NCBI GenBank assembly: GCA_021151535.1
Contig: JAGKXC010000020.1
Coordinates: 1-45,253 of the forward strand
From: Sphingobacteriia bacterium
GTDB lineage: Bacteria > Bacteroidota > Bacteroidia > NS11-12g > UBA955
Length of the DNA: 45,253 nt
Reading direction: 5' to 3'
The notes under the pieces are model-generated. The model had not been told where the DNA came from and did no database searches. It saw only the letters and a list, made by a program, of their open reading frames with translations. The stretch's first letter is position 1. Each line of letters begins with the position of its first letter. Below, piece by piece: positions 25,030 through 33,936 of the stretch. Made by a program: the position numbers and the translations under genes.

Positions 25030-26154
25030 ATGAGTGCATCGCCCAGAAAAAAAATCCTATTTACGGTAACCAACGATTTGAACCACGATCAACGGATGAT
25101 TCGGATTTGTGGAACCTTACAAGAGGCGGGCTATGAGGTTACATTAATTGGTAGAAAATTAAAGAAATCAAAACCACTCAACAAACAGAATTTCAATCAA
25201 TTAAGAATGAATTTATGGTTTGAAAGTGGCAAATTATTTTACCTACACTACAATATTAGTTTACTTTGGAAATTGCTTTGGATGCCTTGTGATGCTATTT
25301 GCAGCATTGATTTAGACAGTGCAGTTCCCGGAATATTAGTGGCAAAACTGAGGGGGAAGGGGCATTTTTTCGATGCCCATGAAATGTTCCCTTATGTGCC
25401 TGAGGTGCAACGGAGAAAAGGGATTCAACGGATTTGGTTGGGCATCGAAAAATGGGTGTTTAAAAACACCCAAGTTGCGTACACTGTGGGTACTGCGTTG
25501 GCCAATCATTTCCATAAAACCTATCACAAATCTGTGGAGGTGGTACGCAACATGCCCCTGAAACAGGAGCAGATAAGGCTACCGTTTTCACACCATCTTC
25601 CCGCGGCCTTGGAAAACAAACCCTATTTGTTGTACCAAGGCGCCCTCAATGAAGGCCGCGGACTAGAACCACTGCTGCATGCCATGCAACAAATTTCCAT
25701 CCCATTGGTTATTGCAGGAGAAGGTGATTTGAGCATCTCGTTGCGGCAATTGGCAGCAACCTTACAATTGCATCACGTGCATTTTGTTGGCCAAATTCCT
25801 CCCGCCGATTTACCCGCCATTACATCCCATGCCTGGCTGGGAATCAATGTGAGCGACAACGTAGGATTGAGCTATTATTTGTCGTTAAACAACAAATTCT
25901 TCGATTACATTCAAAGCGGCTTGCCCAGTATCATCAATCGCTTCCCTGAATACGAACAACTTTTGCAAATTCATCAAACCGGGTGGCTCTGCGATGCCAA
26001 TAGTGAAGAAATCGCCCATACCATTCTACAAATCCAGCAACAACCTGAAAACTACCAACGAGTAAAATCACAGTGTTTGCAAGCCGCCCAAACTTGGAAT
26101 TGGGAAAATGAGAAGCAACATTTGATTCAATTGTATAACAATTACTTTTCCTAA
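25030..26154 (+). CDS. Glycosyltransferase, GT4-like
   Basis: 374 residues. GT-B fold. The N-terminal domain (KKILFTVTNDLNHDQRMIRICGTL) and SIDLDSAVPGILVAKLRGKGHFFDAHEMFPYVPEVQ are typical of Bacteroidota family-4 transferases. The C-terminal nucleotide-sugar-binding domain has LLYQGALNEGRGLEPLL, VIAGEGDL, HFVGQIPPADLP and the loop around NNKFFDYIQSGLPSI, in the position of the usual EPFGLVxxEAMACG-like region. It probably adds a sugar to a surface polysaccharide or glycolipid; donor and acceptor are unknown. A TATTTTCG element (24995-25002) may be its -7 box. It is followed 46 bp later by a second glycosyltransferase. Confidence 0.9.
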   Translation: MSASPRKKILFTVTNDLNHDQRMIRICGTLQEAGYEVTLIGRKLKKSKPLNKQNFNQLRMNLWFESGKLFYLHYNISLLWKLLWMPCDAICSIDLDSAVPGILVAKLRGKGHFFDAHEMFPYVPEVQRRKGIQRIWLGIEKWVFKNTQVAYTVGTALANHFHKTYHKSVEVVRNMPLKQEQIRLPFSHHLPAALENKPYLLYQGALNEGRGLEPLLHAMQQISIPLVIAGEGDLSISLRQLAATLQLHHVHFVGQIPPADLPAITSHAWLGINVSDNVGLSYYLSLNNKFFDYIQSGLPSIINRFPEYEQLLQIHQTGWLCDANSEEIAHTILQIQQQPENYQRVKSQCLQAAQTWNWENEKQHLIQLYNNYFS

Positions 26155-26184
26155 ATCGGATCGCCAAATCCTATCCGAAACATG

Positions 26185-26192
26185 TATTTTTG
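26185..26192 (+). promoter_or_regulatory. -7 promoter element of the second glycosyltransferase
   Basis: TATTTTTG, an exact TAnnTTTG match, ending 8 nt before the ATG at 26201. The 8-nt interval consists of the CATCGCCC motif. No clear -33 box. Confidence 0.45.
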
Positions 26193-26200
26193 CATCGCCC

Positions 26201-27373
26201 ATGACGCAAGAAAATCTGTTGGCAGAAAACCCAAAATCCACCGTCAATGCATCGCACCAAAAAAAAGTGCACGTAATTGCATTTGACTTGCCCTACCCAC
26301 CGGATTATGGCGGCGCCACAGATATCTACCACAAAGTAAGAAGCTTGCATGAATTGGGCATGGAAGTGATTTTGCATATTTTCTTGTATCGCGGCAAAAA
26401 ACCTGCTGCAGAATTGGAAAGCATCACCTCCGAAACCCATTATTATTTCCGCAAAACTTGGGTAAACCCCTTCTGGGGCAAACAACCCTATGTAGTTTCT
26501 ACCCGCAAATCCAAAAAGTTGCTGGAAAGATTGCTACAGGATAATCATCCCATTTTGTTCGAAGGACTGCATACAACAGCATACCTCACCCATCCGCAAT
26601 TGGCCAACCGCAACAAAGTGGTTAGGGCCCATAACGTAGAACATCATTATTATCGCGCTTTGGGCGATGCCGAATTACGCACTTGGAAAAAGCAATTTTT
26701 CTACCTGGAAGCCAAGCGCCTAGAGCGATACGAAAAAGTACTTACCCACGCCAATGCCATTGCCGCAATATCGCCCATGGAAACCAACTACTTCCAGAAA
26801 ACCTACGGCAAAACCCATTACATCCCCGCCTTCCATTCCAATGGAGATGTTGTATCAAAAACTGGTAAAGGTGAATATGTGTTGTACCACGGCAACTTAG
26901 GAATTCCAGAAAATGATAGGGCTGCACGTTATTTGGCGGAATATGTATTTCCTAAGTTAAGCATCCCTTGTATCATCGCCGGATCCAAACCATCTTCCGC
27001 ACTACAAGATGCTGTAAATCAATCCAATAACATCCTACTTGAAGCCAATCTCAGTGCCGAGAAAATCTTCCAACGGGTTCAAGATGCACATGTAAATGTG
27101 TTGGTAACATTTCAATCTACTGGCATCAAATTGAAATTACTCAATTCTTTGTATCGCGGCAGATTTATTGTAGCCAATACGCCCATGGTGGATGAAACTC
27201 AACTCGAATCTTTGTGCTTCATTGGCGATTCACCCAATTTCATAGCCCAACAAATTGATCATTTGCTGAATCAAGATTTCACTGAAAAAGATATCGAAGC
27301 GCGAAAATCACTGCTTTCCCAAACATTCAATAATCACCATAACGCCCAATTGCTCTCCGATTTACTGCAATAA
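26201..27373 (+). CDS. Glycosyltransferase, GT-B fold
   Basis: 390 residues. The N-terminus VHVIAFDLPYPPDYGGATDIYHKVRSLHELG is the classic GT4-type opening with the acceptor-side glycine loop. VVRAHNVEHHYYRAL is the conserved region found in polysaccharide mannosyl- and glucosyltransferases. The C-terminal half has VLYHGNLGIPENDRAARYL, PCIIAGSKPSS and LKLLNSLYRGRFIVANTPMV. It is expected to work with the preceding glycosyltransferase on a surface glycan, although no flippase or polymerase gene is near. Donor and acceptor cannot be told from sequence. It converges with the large T9SS cargo gene, with a 63-bp gap and no clear terminator. Confidence 0.88.
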   Translation: MTQENLLAENPKSTVNASHQKKVHVIAFDLPYPPDYGGATDIYHKVRSLHELGMEVILHIFLYRGKKPAAELESITSETHYYFRKTWVNPFWGKQPYVVSTRKSKKLLERLLQDNHPILFEGLHTTAYLTHPQLANRNKVVRAHNVEHHYYRALGDAELRTWKKQFFYLEAKRLERYEKVLTHANAIAAISPMETNYFQKTYGKTHYIPAFHSNGDVVSKTGKGEYVLYHGNLGIPENDRAARYLAEYVFPKLSIPCIIAGSKPSSALQDAVNQSNNILLEANLSAEKIFQRVQDAHVNVLVTFQSTGIKLKLLNSLYRGRFIVANTPMVDETQLESLCFIGDSPNFIAQQIDHLLNQDFTEKDIEARKSLLSQTFNNHHNAQLLSDLLQ

Positions 27374-27436
27374 TTTCAGTCGAATCAAAACTGCACTTCC
27401 TACCTCAATCGTTAGAGCTACAACCTCACTTCTGCC

Positions 27437-30400
27437 TTACTCCACTACCCATTTTTTTGTTTCGGGCGATGAGGATATCCGGATAAAGTATATTCCCGAT
27501 TCAGGTGCCTGAATATGCACCAGCTGCTGCATTTCAATTAGCGCAACCCGATGAATCACAGCCCCATTAATCCCAATTATTTCCAGAAATTCGCCATTCC
27601 CGCCGCCAACATTAACGCCACTTGCCGCACCGGCCCTACCCTTTTCACCAACTCTCAGCCAGCCCCATTCTCCAGCCTTTATCGGATTCGGATACACCAT
27701 TATCCCCATCTCTTTTCCCCAATCTACAACACCCAAATTCCCAATTTTCACCTGCCCAACCTCTATCGTGTCGGCACAGCCAGCGTATTCCGCAATTACC
27801 CGTGGGTAAAACCTTCCTGAGTCCAAATAAACATAACTGGCAACTGCCCCACTGCCAGTATCCAATCCCAACGCCCCATTATCACCAAATTTCCACTTGT
27901 AAACCGCCGCATTCCCCAATCGGTTGCTGGCAGTAAAATCAACCTTCTGCGGACTGTTCCCCTGCATCGGGCTGGCCGTTGTTACCACATCCAACACCGC
28001 AGTTTTAATCTCCAAATTGGCCAACATCCGCGTATCACAACCCATTCCATCTTTCACAAAATACCACACCCGGTAACTTTGGCTTTTTGAGTTTCGGGGT
28101 GATAACCGCCCACTACTGTCCATATCCAAATCCTTCGTTGACCCTACCCATTTCCCCTTTGTGTTTTTCACACCAAACAATTGATTCATATTCAATTGCT
28201 TTTGTTCCTTACAAATCGCAGGTACTGCACTTGCCATCGTTTCTACCGTATCAACAACCCAAATTGTGTCTTCCTTATTGAATTTACATTGTGTTTGCGG
28301 GTTTTCATAGGCGTAGTTCAAAATCACTCGATGCGGATATTTTCCAAATGTATCCAACTTCAAACCGCTGCCCCCACCCTGATCATGGTTCATTGTTCCA
28401 CCTTTTGGCAAACCCAAAATTTGATCAACATCATAGCGTTGCATGCCTTTGCACAATACTGCTGGCTTATTTTTTAAGTCCAACTCAGTGGTGTCTATGG
28501 ATATGGTTGTGGTAAATCCTGTTTCACACCCTTGGTCGGATATAAATTCAGATTCAACCCTGTATTTAGCTTGTTGGTAGTAATAGGAAAACAAACTATC
28601 GATTTGCGCAAATTCCACATTGTTTAACGCATCATAAACAACGTATTTGCCCAAATAATACCGATTCTCTTTTGCTTGAAATGCGCCAAGGGTTAAGGTA
28701 TCTTTTCTGCAACTAAATAATTGACTTTCTTGCTTCAATCCGTAAACGCCATCCAATGGAAGCTCAAATTGTTTGGTATACATGCATCCACTATCGTCTT
28801 TGAGTGTTAAGCGCAAACTACTCGGCCCTGAAAAACTCCTAAAAAATGTATCTTTTAACGACAGCATTGAATCGGCATCCCATACATATTTTACCTTGCC
28901 TTTGAATTTCTTAATGCCTGTGGCAATATAAAACTTACTAGAATCATTCAAGCAAACGGTTTTGCGGTTTAAGTCAAAATCCAATCCTGGCCAATGCTGC
29001 TTCATGTCGATCGAATCTATCAATGTTTTGCTTGAACATGTACAAGACGATTTCTTACTAGACACAACACATCTTACATAGTATTTATCTGCTTGCATCC
29101 CATTAAATCTAAGGGTATCGGAGGCGGATGAATATATGTACATCGACTTCAAAGTGCCTTTATACACATACCAATTGCATTTTATTTCGATATCAGAATT
29201 GGTATCTTTCACGGTTGACAGCATATTGTTACAACCGTTGGTTTCCAAATTCATTTTAGGCTGCAAGGGTTTATGTATATAAACCAAGGTAGACCTCGCT
29301 GCTTCTCCTGTTTTGCGGGTTGAATCACCATTCACGCGCAAGGTTACAACGCCTGGTGTTGGAGAATAATCGCCAGTTTTGGCCACTACTTTCAACTTAA
29401 AAGTTGGCGATGAATTTCCAGTGCTATAATCTACCAATACGGATGATGGGTAATTCCCATCTGTGCTTCCTACGTATTTATAAGGGGTTGAGATGTTGGT
29501 TGATTTTATGATCGAAATAGATGAATCGCCCTCACATATATCCAACTTCTGCGGCATCGTAAACACCGGAAATCGTATACCATCAGCATCGGAAACAGGC
29601 CTAGTAAATCCACCTACTGTTTCTGCATCTTGATACAAACTTACATACCCAAAATACCGCCAATTACCCAACGAATCCTTTCGAAATTGATGCACTCTAA
29701 TTACATAAGTAACTAATTGATATCGCGTATTTACAAAGACAATATCACCCGTTTGTGAATTCAAATACAACCCCTGAGGTTTGGCAGCAGTTGGCTTTGG
29801 TGGGCAAGAATTACTGCTATCTAAACAAAAAATTGAAAATGGAACAGAACTGGAAAACCCAGGATTATAGATAACCTTGATTGTCGAATCTCTCAAAGAA
29901 GATTCAGGTTGTACAAATTCAAAATATAGGCTGTCACCATAAATCCCATAAGCCCCTGGATTATAGGATTGAACACCGTAATCATAATTATTATCTTGAA
30001 CACCAAACTTTGTAAACGCCACATGATTAAATCCCATTAATGACTCATTGACATTCAACGCGTCTAGGTATACCCGCGTTGAAAATGAACGTGTAGGACA
30101 AGTCATAATATTGTCATAACTATCTTTTCTATACCCCATACTACCTAAATTCCAAAAGAAATTCATGGCATCACATTTAAAATCAACGAACCTAGAGGAA
30201 CCTTGGAAGTTTTTAAAAGATTGAGTAGAAATATCCACAGTACATTTAAACACCCTTAAATAATACTTTGTAAAAAAATAGCCGGAGACAGCTGTATCAT
30301 TTTTTATAGCAGAAGTATAATAAAAAGCTTTCACAAATTGAGGCTTTAATGTCAAGTATTTCCCCAGTGAATTATATGATCTCAGCATTATTACGGTATC

Positions 30401-30622
30401 TCCAATTGCTCTTTCTAAATGCGTTTTGCCCAATATCTGTCCTTCTCGCACGGCAACAAGCACATTGCACAATACCTCAACTTTAGCGTTAGAAATTTTC
30501 TTCACAGTAATCCAACCGCCGGCATTTCCAGCAGAATAATCTATATAACTATTTGACATTGCCTGTTGAATTAACAACAAAAACAAAACAACAAATGAGA
30601 CCAAGCCTTTAAAAGCTTTCAT
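27437..30622 (-). CDS. Large secreted PKD-domain protein with T9SS sorting domain
   Basis: 1061 residues from ATG at 30622 (MKAFKGLVSFVVLFLLLIQQAMS signal peptide); an upstream in-frame start at 30652 adds ten non-hydrophobic residues. The body is a series of beta-sandwich segments, Cys-containing and rich in Ser, Thr and Asp. Near the C-terminus is a PKD-like domain (KVDFTASNRLGN, YKWKFGDNGALG, SYVYLDSGRFYP). The last 90 residues are a type A T9SS C-terminal domain (MVYPNPIKAGEWGWLRV to GIYFIRISSSPETKKWVVE), which directs export and anchoring by the type IX system. It is probably a surface adhesin or gliding-associated protein. The C-terminal domain has an unusual Gly/Ala-rich insertion (GEKGRAGAASGVNVGGGNG). 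Confidence 0.88.
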   Translation of the reverse strand: MKAFKGLVSFVVLFLLLIQQAMSNSYIDYSAGNAGGWITVKKISNAKVEVLCNVLVAVREGQILGKTHLERAIGDTVIMLRSYNSLGKYLTLKPQFVKAFYYTSAIKNDTAVSGYFFTKYYLRVFKCTVDISTQSFKNFQGSSRFVDFKCDAMNFFWNLGSMGYRKDSYDNIMTCPTRSFSTRVYLDALNVNESLMGFNHVAFTKFGVQDNNYDYGVQSYNPGAYGIYGDSLYFEFVQPESSLRDSTIKVIYNPGFSSSVPFSIFCLDSSNSCPPKPTAAKPQGLYLNSQTGDIVFVNTRYQLVTYVIRVHQFRKDSLGNWRYFGYVSLYQDAETVGGFTRPVSDADGIRFPVFTMPQKLDICEGDSSISIIKSTNISTPYKYVGSTDGNYPSSVLVDYSTGNSSPTFKLKVVAKTGDYSPTPGVVTLRVNGDSTRKTGEAARSTLVYIHKPLQPKMNLETNGCNNMLSTVKDTNSDIEIKCNWYVYKGTLKSMYIYSSASDTLRFNGMQADKYYVRCVVSSKKSSCTCSSKTLIDSIDMKQHWPGLDFDLNRKTVCLNDSSKFYIATGIKKFKGKVKYVWDADSMLSLKDTFFRSFSGPSSLRLTLKDDSGCMYTKQFELPLDGVYGLKQESQLFSCRKDTLTLGAFQAKENRYYLGKYVVYDALNNVEFAQIDSLFSYYYQQAKYRVESEFISDQGCETGFTTTISIDTTELDLKNKPAVLCKGMQRYDVDQILGLPKGGTMNHDQGGGSGLKLDTFGKYPHRVILNYAYENPQTQCKFNKEDTIWVVDTVETMASAVPAICKEQKQLNMNQLFGVKNTKGKWVGSTKDLDMDSSGRLSPRNSKSQSYRVWYFVKDGMGCDTRMLANLEIKTAVLDVVTTASPMQGNSPQKVDFTASNRLGNAAVYKWKFGDNGALGLDTGSGAVASYVYLDSGRFYPRVIAEYAGCADTIEVGQVKIGNLGVVDWGKEMGIMVYPNPIKAGEWGWLRVGEKGRAGAASGVNVGGGNGEFLEIIGINGAVIHRVALIEMQQLVHIQAPESGIYFIRISSSPETKKWVVE

Positions 30623-30652
30623 ATTGATATTATTTTTCAATAGTCCCAACAT

Positions 30653-30712
30653 TTACTAATTAATCTATAAATCAACAGACATTTAAAATTAGTAATGCGC
30701 GGCTTTACTAAT
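30653..30712. repeat. TTACTAAT repeats upstream of the T9SS cargo gene
   Basis: TTACTAAT at 30653-30660 and 30705-30712, and the inverse ATTAGTAA at 30688-30695; the last two form an inverted repeat with a 9-nt spacer. They lie 31-90 bp upstream of the ATG at 30622, a position that would suit an operator. Confidence 0.45.
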
Positions 30713-30739
30713 GAAAATAATTATTATTTATTAAAACCC

Positions 30740-31759
30740 TTACAACTGGTAAAGGTAACCTAGGCCGAAAACCCAGGAATTCTGCCAAGCACTGGCACCC
30801 GGCTTCACTAAGTCTTTGTCGAATATGCTTATCACCGTATAGTTGATATTCACATACTTGTTAATCTTGGCCACAAATGCAAAATCAATACGCGAATCCA
30901 GCACCGCTTCTTTTGCGTAATATGGCGCAAAACCCAGATAGTTAAATTTGATTTTATACTTATTCTTAGGACCAAAATCGGCATTGTAACCCAATTGGGT
31001 TTGAACCCCTAACTGATTGTTGATATACGCGCCTCTAGGCACACGGGCAATCACTTCCTCTTTCCGGATATCGTACAAATTCTGGTTCAATACGTAGGTT
31101 TGTTTTAGCGTAAAATACCCCATACGCACATAAAACCGGTTGCTAGGTTTAAATTCCAAACCTAGGGCCATTTGGGAAACACCCTGACTTAAAAACGAAC
31201 TATTTAAAGTACCAAATTCTACCCCATTGGCATTTCGAGCGTATTTATAACCATTTAACAACTGTGTTTGAAAGTTCAAACCGCCATATACACTCAGTTG
31301 GTTATTTTGCTTAAACACATGACCGAACTTACTGTCTAAGAACACGTTATCCAAGTTCTTTTTGGTAATCCAATAGCGAATTCCTGCATTATCAAGCTGC
31401 CGTGACCTTACCCCGCCCACGTTTATTTTAAACACGTTATCGAAGTTGGTATGCTCGCGTTTTACTTGCGCAAATGCGTTGATAAATCCGTTGCCAATGT
31501 AATTGTTGGAACTACCTCCACTCCAGTTGGGAGAAGATTGTGCAATAGAAAAGTTCGATCCAAAATCGGCCCCATAATAAAGAATTCTTCGTGCATTGGA
31601 ATCTTTGTGATACGGCGAATTGGTAGGTACTGCTGTATAAATTGAATACGGCGATTGCAGCGACAACGGTTTGGCAGTCATAGCGGCATTCGCAGCTACA
31701 GACGGCAACATCCCCATCGCCCATTCTACGGTTGATCCAATTAATGCGAACAGCAACAT
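30740..31759 (-). CDS. DUF3078-type outer-membrane beta-barrel protein
   Basis: 339 residues. An N-terminal hydrophobic segment (MLLFALIGSTVEWAMGMLPSVAANA) is likely a signal peptide, though the exact start among three nearby Met codons is uncertain. The rest shows alternating hydrophobic strands and the DUF3078 pattern: GIRYWITKKNLDNVFLDSKFGHVFKQNNQLSVYGGLNFQTQLLNGYKYA, ending in an aromatic strand VFGLGYLYQL, typical for BAM-assembled barrels. The function of the family is unknown. It lies between the T9SS cargo gene and typA on the same strand, with 117-bp and 91-bp gaps. Confidence 0.82.
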   Translation of the reverse strand: MLLFALIGSTVEWAMGMLPSVAANAAMTAKPLSLQSPYSIYTAVPTNSPYHKDSNARRILYYGADFGSNFSIAQSSPNWSGGSSNNYIGNGFINAFAQVKREHTNFDNVFKINVGGVRSRQLDNAGIRYWITKKNLDNVFLDSKFGHVFKQNNQLSVYGGLNFQTQLLNGYKYARNANGVEFGTLNSSFLSQGVSQMALGLEFKPSNRFYVRMGYFTLKQTYVLNQNLYDIRKEEVIARVPRGAYINNQLGVQTQLGYNADFGPKNKYKIKFNYLGFAPYYAKEAVLDSRIDFAFVAKINKYVNINYTVISIFDKDLVKPGASAWQNSWVFGLGYLYQL

Positions 31760-31850
31760 GCTTTAAGCTAATTGCAAATATCGAAAGAAATTCAATGGCG
31801 ATAAAAACAGCCTAACGGCTTGTACACTCCATTATACAAAGAAGGAGAAC

Positions 31851-33665
31851 TTAAGCGCCGGCAGACTTGCTGGAAGCACGCTTTCTATCGTTCTCATCCA
31901 ACAAAATCTTTCTGATTCTCAAGCTTTCAGGCGTAACTTCCACGTACTCATCCTCCTGGATGTATTCCATGGCTTCTTCCAAGGTAAATTCTCTTGGTGG
32001 CGCTAACATCGCGTTATCGTCTTTACCTGCAGCACGGAAGTTTGTTAATTGCTTAGCCGTACACAAGTTAATCACCAAGTCACCTGGCTTGATATGCTCA
32101 CCAACAATCATACCTGTATAAACTTCAGTACCTGGGTGAATAAAGAATCCGCCTCTGTCTTTCAATTTATCCATACTATAACCGGTTGCTGCGCCCTTAT
32201 CTTTAGAAATCAACACACCATTGATACGGGTTGGCATTGCGCCTTTCCAAGGCTCATATCCTTTTAAACGGTGAGCCATAATGGCTTCACCTTGGGTAGC
32301 TGTAAGCAAATTGTTACGCAAACCAATCAAACCGCGTGAAGGAATTTCAAACTCCAAACGAACCATATCGCCCTTTGGCAACATGCTTACCATTTCGCCC
32401 TTACGCTGACTTACTTGCTCAATTACTTTACCACTATGATGCTCAGGAACATCAACAGTTAACACTTCTACTGGCTCGCTCTTCACACCGTCGATCTCTT
32501 TCAAAATTACGCGAGGCTGACCTACTTGCAATTCATATCCTTCTCTTCTCATGGTTTCAACCAATACACCCAAGTGCATTACACCTCTACCATATACCAA
32601 GAATTGGTCTGCACTGTTGGTTTCTTCAACACGCAAAGCCAAGTTTTTCTCCATTTCCTTCATCAAACGCTCACGTACTTTTTGCGAAGTAACGTGCTTA
32701 CCCTCTTTACCAAAGAAAGGAGAGTTATTGATGGCGAACAACATACTCATAGTTGGCTCGTCAATTTTCAACGCTGGCAACGCCTCTGGCTTTTCCAAAT
32801 CAGCCATTGTATCGCCAATTTCGAAATTCTCCAATCCTGTTACCGCGCAAATATCTCCGGCATGAACCTCTTCCACACGGGTACGGCCCAAACCACTAAA
32901 TACATAAAGCTCTTTAATACGGTGCTTCTCAACTTTACCATCGCGCTTCACCAAACTCACTGGCATGTTTTCGCGGATGCTTCCACGCTTCAATCTTCCA
33001 ATGGCGATACGACCTGTATAGCTAGAATAATCCAAACTAGTTACCTGCATTTGGATAGAACCTTCTTCTACAACTGGCTCAGGAATTACTTCCAAAATGG
33101 TATCCATTAAGTAAGTAAGATCTTCTGTAGGCTTGCTCCATTCTGGGCCAAACCAACCCTGCTTACCAGAACCATAAACTGTTGTGAAATCCAACTGCTC
33201 TTCTGTAGCACCCAAGTTAAAGAAAAGATCAAAAATCTCGTCGTGGGTTTTATCAGGATCACAGTTTGGCTTATCTACTTTGTTGATTACTACAATGGCC
33301 TTCTTTCCCAAAGAAAGAGCCTTTTGCAATACAAAACGGGTTTGAGGCATAGGACCTTCAAAAGCGTCTACCAACAAGATTACACCATCAGCCATATTCA
33401 ACACACGCTCTACTTCACCACCAAAATCGGCGTGACCGGGAGTGTCGATAATATTTACTTTAATTCCTTTCCATTGAACACTTACGTTTTTCGCCAAAAT
33501 GGTGATACCGCGCTCGCGCTCCAAATCGTTGTTGTCGAGAATCAACTCTCCAACCTCCTGATTCTCTCTGAATAAACGTGATTGGTGCATCATTTTGTCA
33601 ACCAATGTTGTTTTTCCATGGTCTACGTGAGCGATAATAGCGATGTTCCTAATTGCAAGTGACAT
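31851..33665 (-). CDS. typA: Ribosome-associated GTPase TypA/BipA
   Basis: 604 residues. A translational GTPase of the EF-G/LepA superfamily that binds the ribosome and aids 50S assembly under stress or cold. G1 AHVDHGKTT (13-21), G2 within RERGITI, G3 DTPGHADFGGE, G4 NKVDK, followed by EF-Tu-like domain 2, two alpha/beta domains (VPEHHSGKVIEQVSQRKGEM) and the BipA-specific C-terminal domain (YSMDKLKDRGGFFIHPGTEVYTGMIVGEH). Length and order are standard. The start ATG at 33665 gives MSLAIRNIAI. It is transcribed away from the secreted barrel gene at 33937. No anomalies. Confidence 0.97.
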   Translation of the reverse strand: MSLAIRNIAIIAHVDHGKTTLVDKMMHQSRLFRENQEVGELILDNNDLERERGITILAKNVSVQWKGIKVNIIDTPGHADFGGEVERVLNMADGVILLVDAFEGPMPQTRFVLQKALSLGKKAIVVINKVDKPNCDPDKTHDEIFDLFFNLGATEEQLDFTTVYGSGKQGWFGPEWSKPTEDLTYLMDTILEVIPEPVVEEGSIQMQVTSLDYSSYTGRIAIGRLKRGSIRENMPVSLVKRDGKVEKHRIKELYVFSGLGRTRVEEVHAGDICAVTGLENFEIGDTMADLEKPEALPALKIDEPTMSMLFAINNSPFFGKEGKHVTSQKVRERLMKEMEKNLALRVEETNSADQFLVYGRGVMHLGVLVETMRREGYELQVGQPRVILKEIDGVKSEPVEVLTVDVPEHHSGKVIEQVSQRKGEMVSMLPKGDMVRLEFEIPSRGLIGLRNNLLTATQGEAIMAHRLKGYEPWKGAMPTRINGVLISKDKGAATGYSMDKLKDRGGFFIHPGTEVYTGMIVGEHIKPGDLVINLCTAKQLTNFRAAGKDDNAMLAPPREFTLEEAMEYIQEDEYVEVTPESLRIRKILLDENDRKRASSKSAGA

Positions 33666-33796
33666 TTTCTAATAAAAAAGTCCGCGAATTTCGTGATTTT
33701 TCCCCGAAATACCGCATTATCAGTTTATTAATTGAAAATAATCGTTAAACGGGAAATGCCCAGTTACCCAACAACCCATCCAAATTCAAATCTCAA

Positions 33797-33816
33797 AATA
33801 CCAAGTTTTTGGTATT
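33797..33816. promoter_or_regulatory. Palindromic operator candidate upstream of the barrel gene
   Basis: AATACCAA (33797-33804), 4 nt, TTGGTATT (33809-33816): the same arms and spacing as the palindrome upstream of the response regulator at 13980-14001. Including the base before the left arm, 19 of 21 positions match. It lies 120 bp before the ATG at 33937. A TAGTTTTC near -7 element (33858-33865) follows 41 bp downstream, so an activator position upstream of -33 is plausible. Confidence 0.55.
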
Positions 33817-33936
33817 GGCTGTTATAGAAATTTCGAATTATTTCTCGTTCCAAACCTTAGTTTTCTTTCAATCACCGATAAAATCAGCAATTGTTTGACA
33901 AGCTTAAAGTTAACCATACCCGTTCACCTATTAAAC

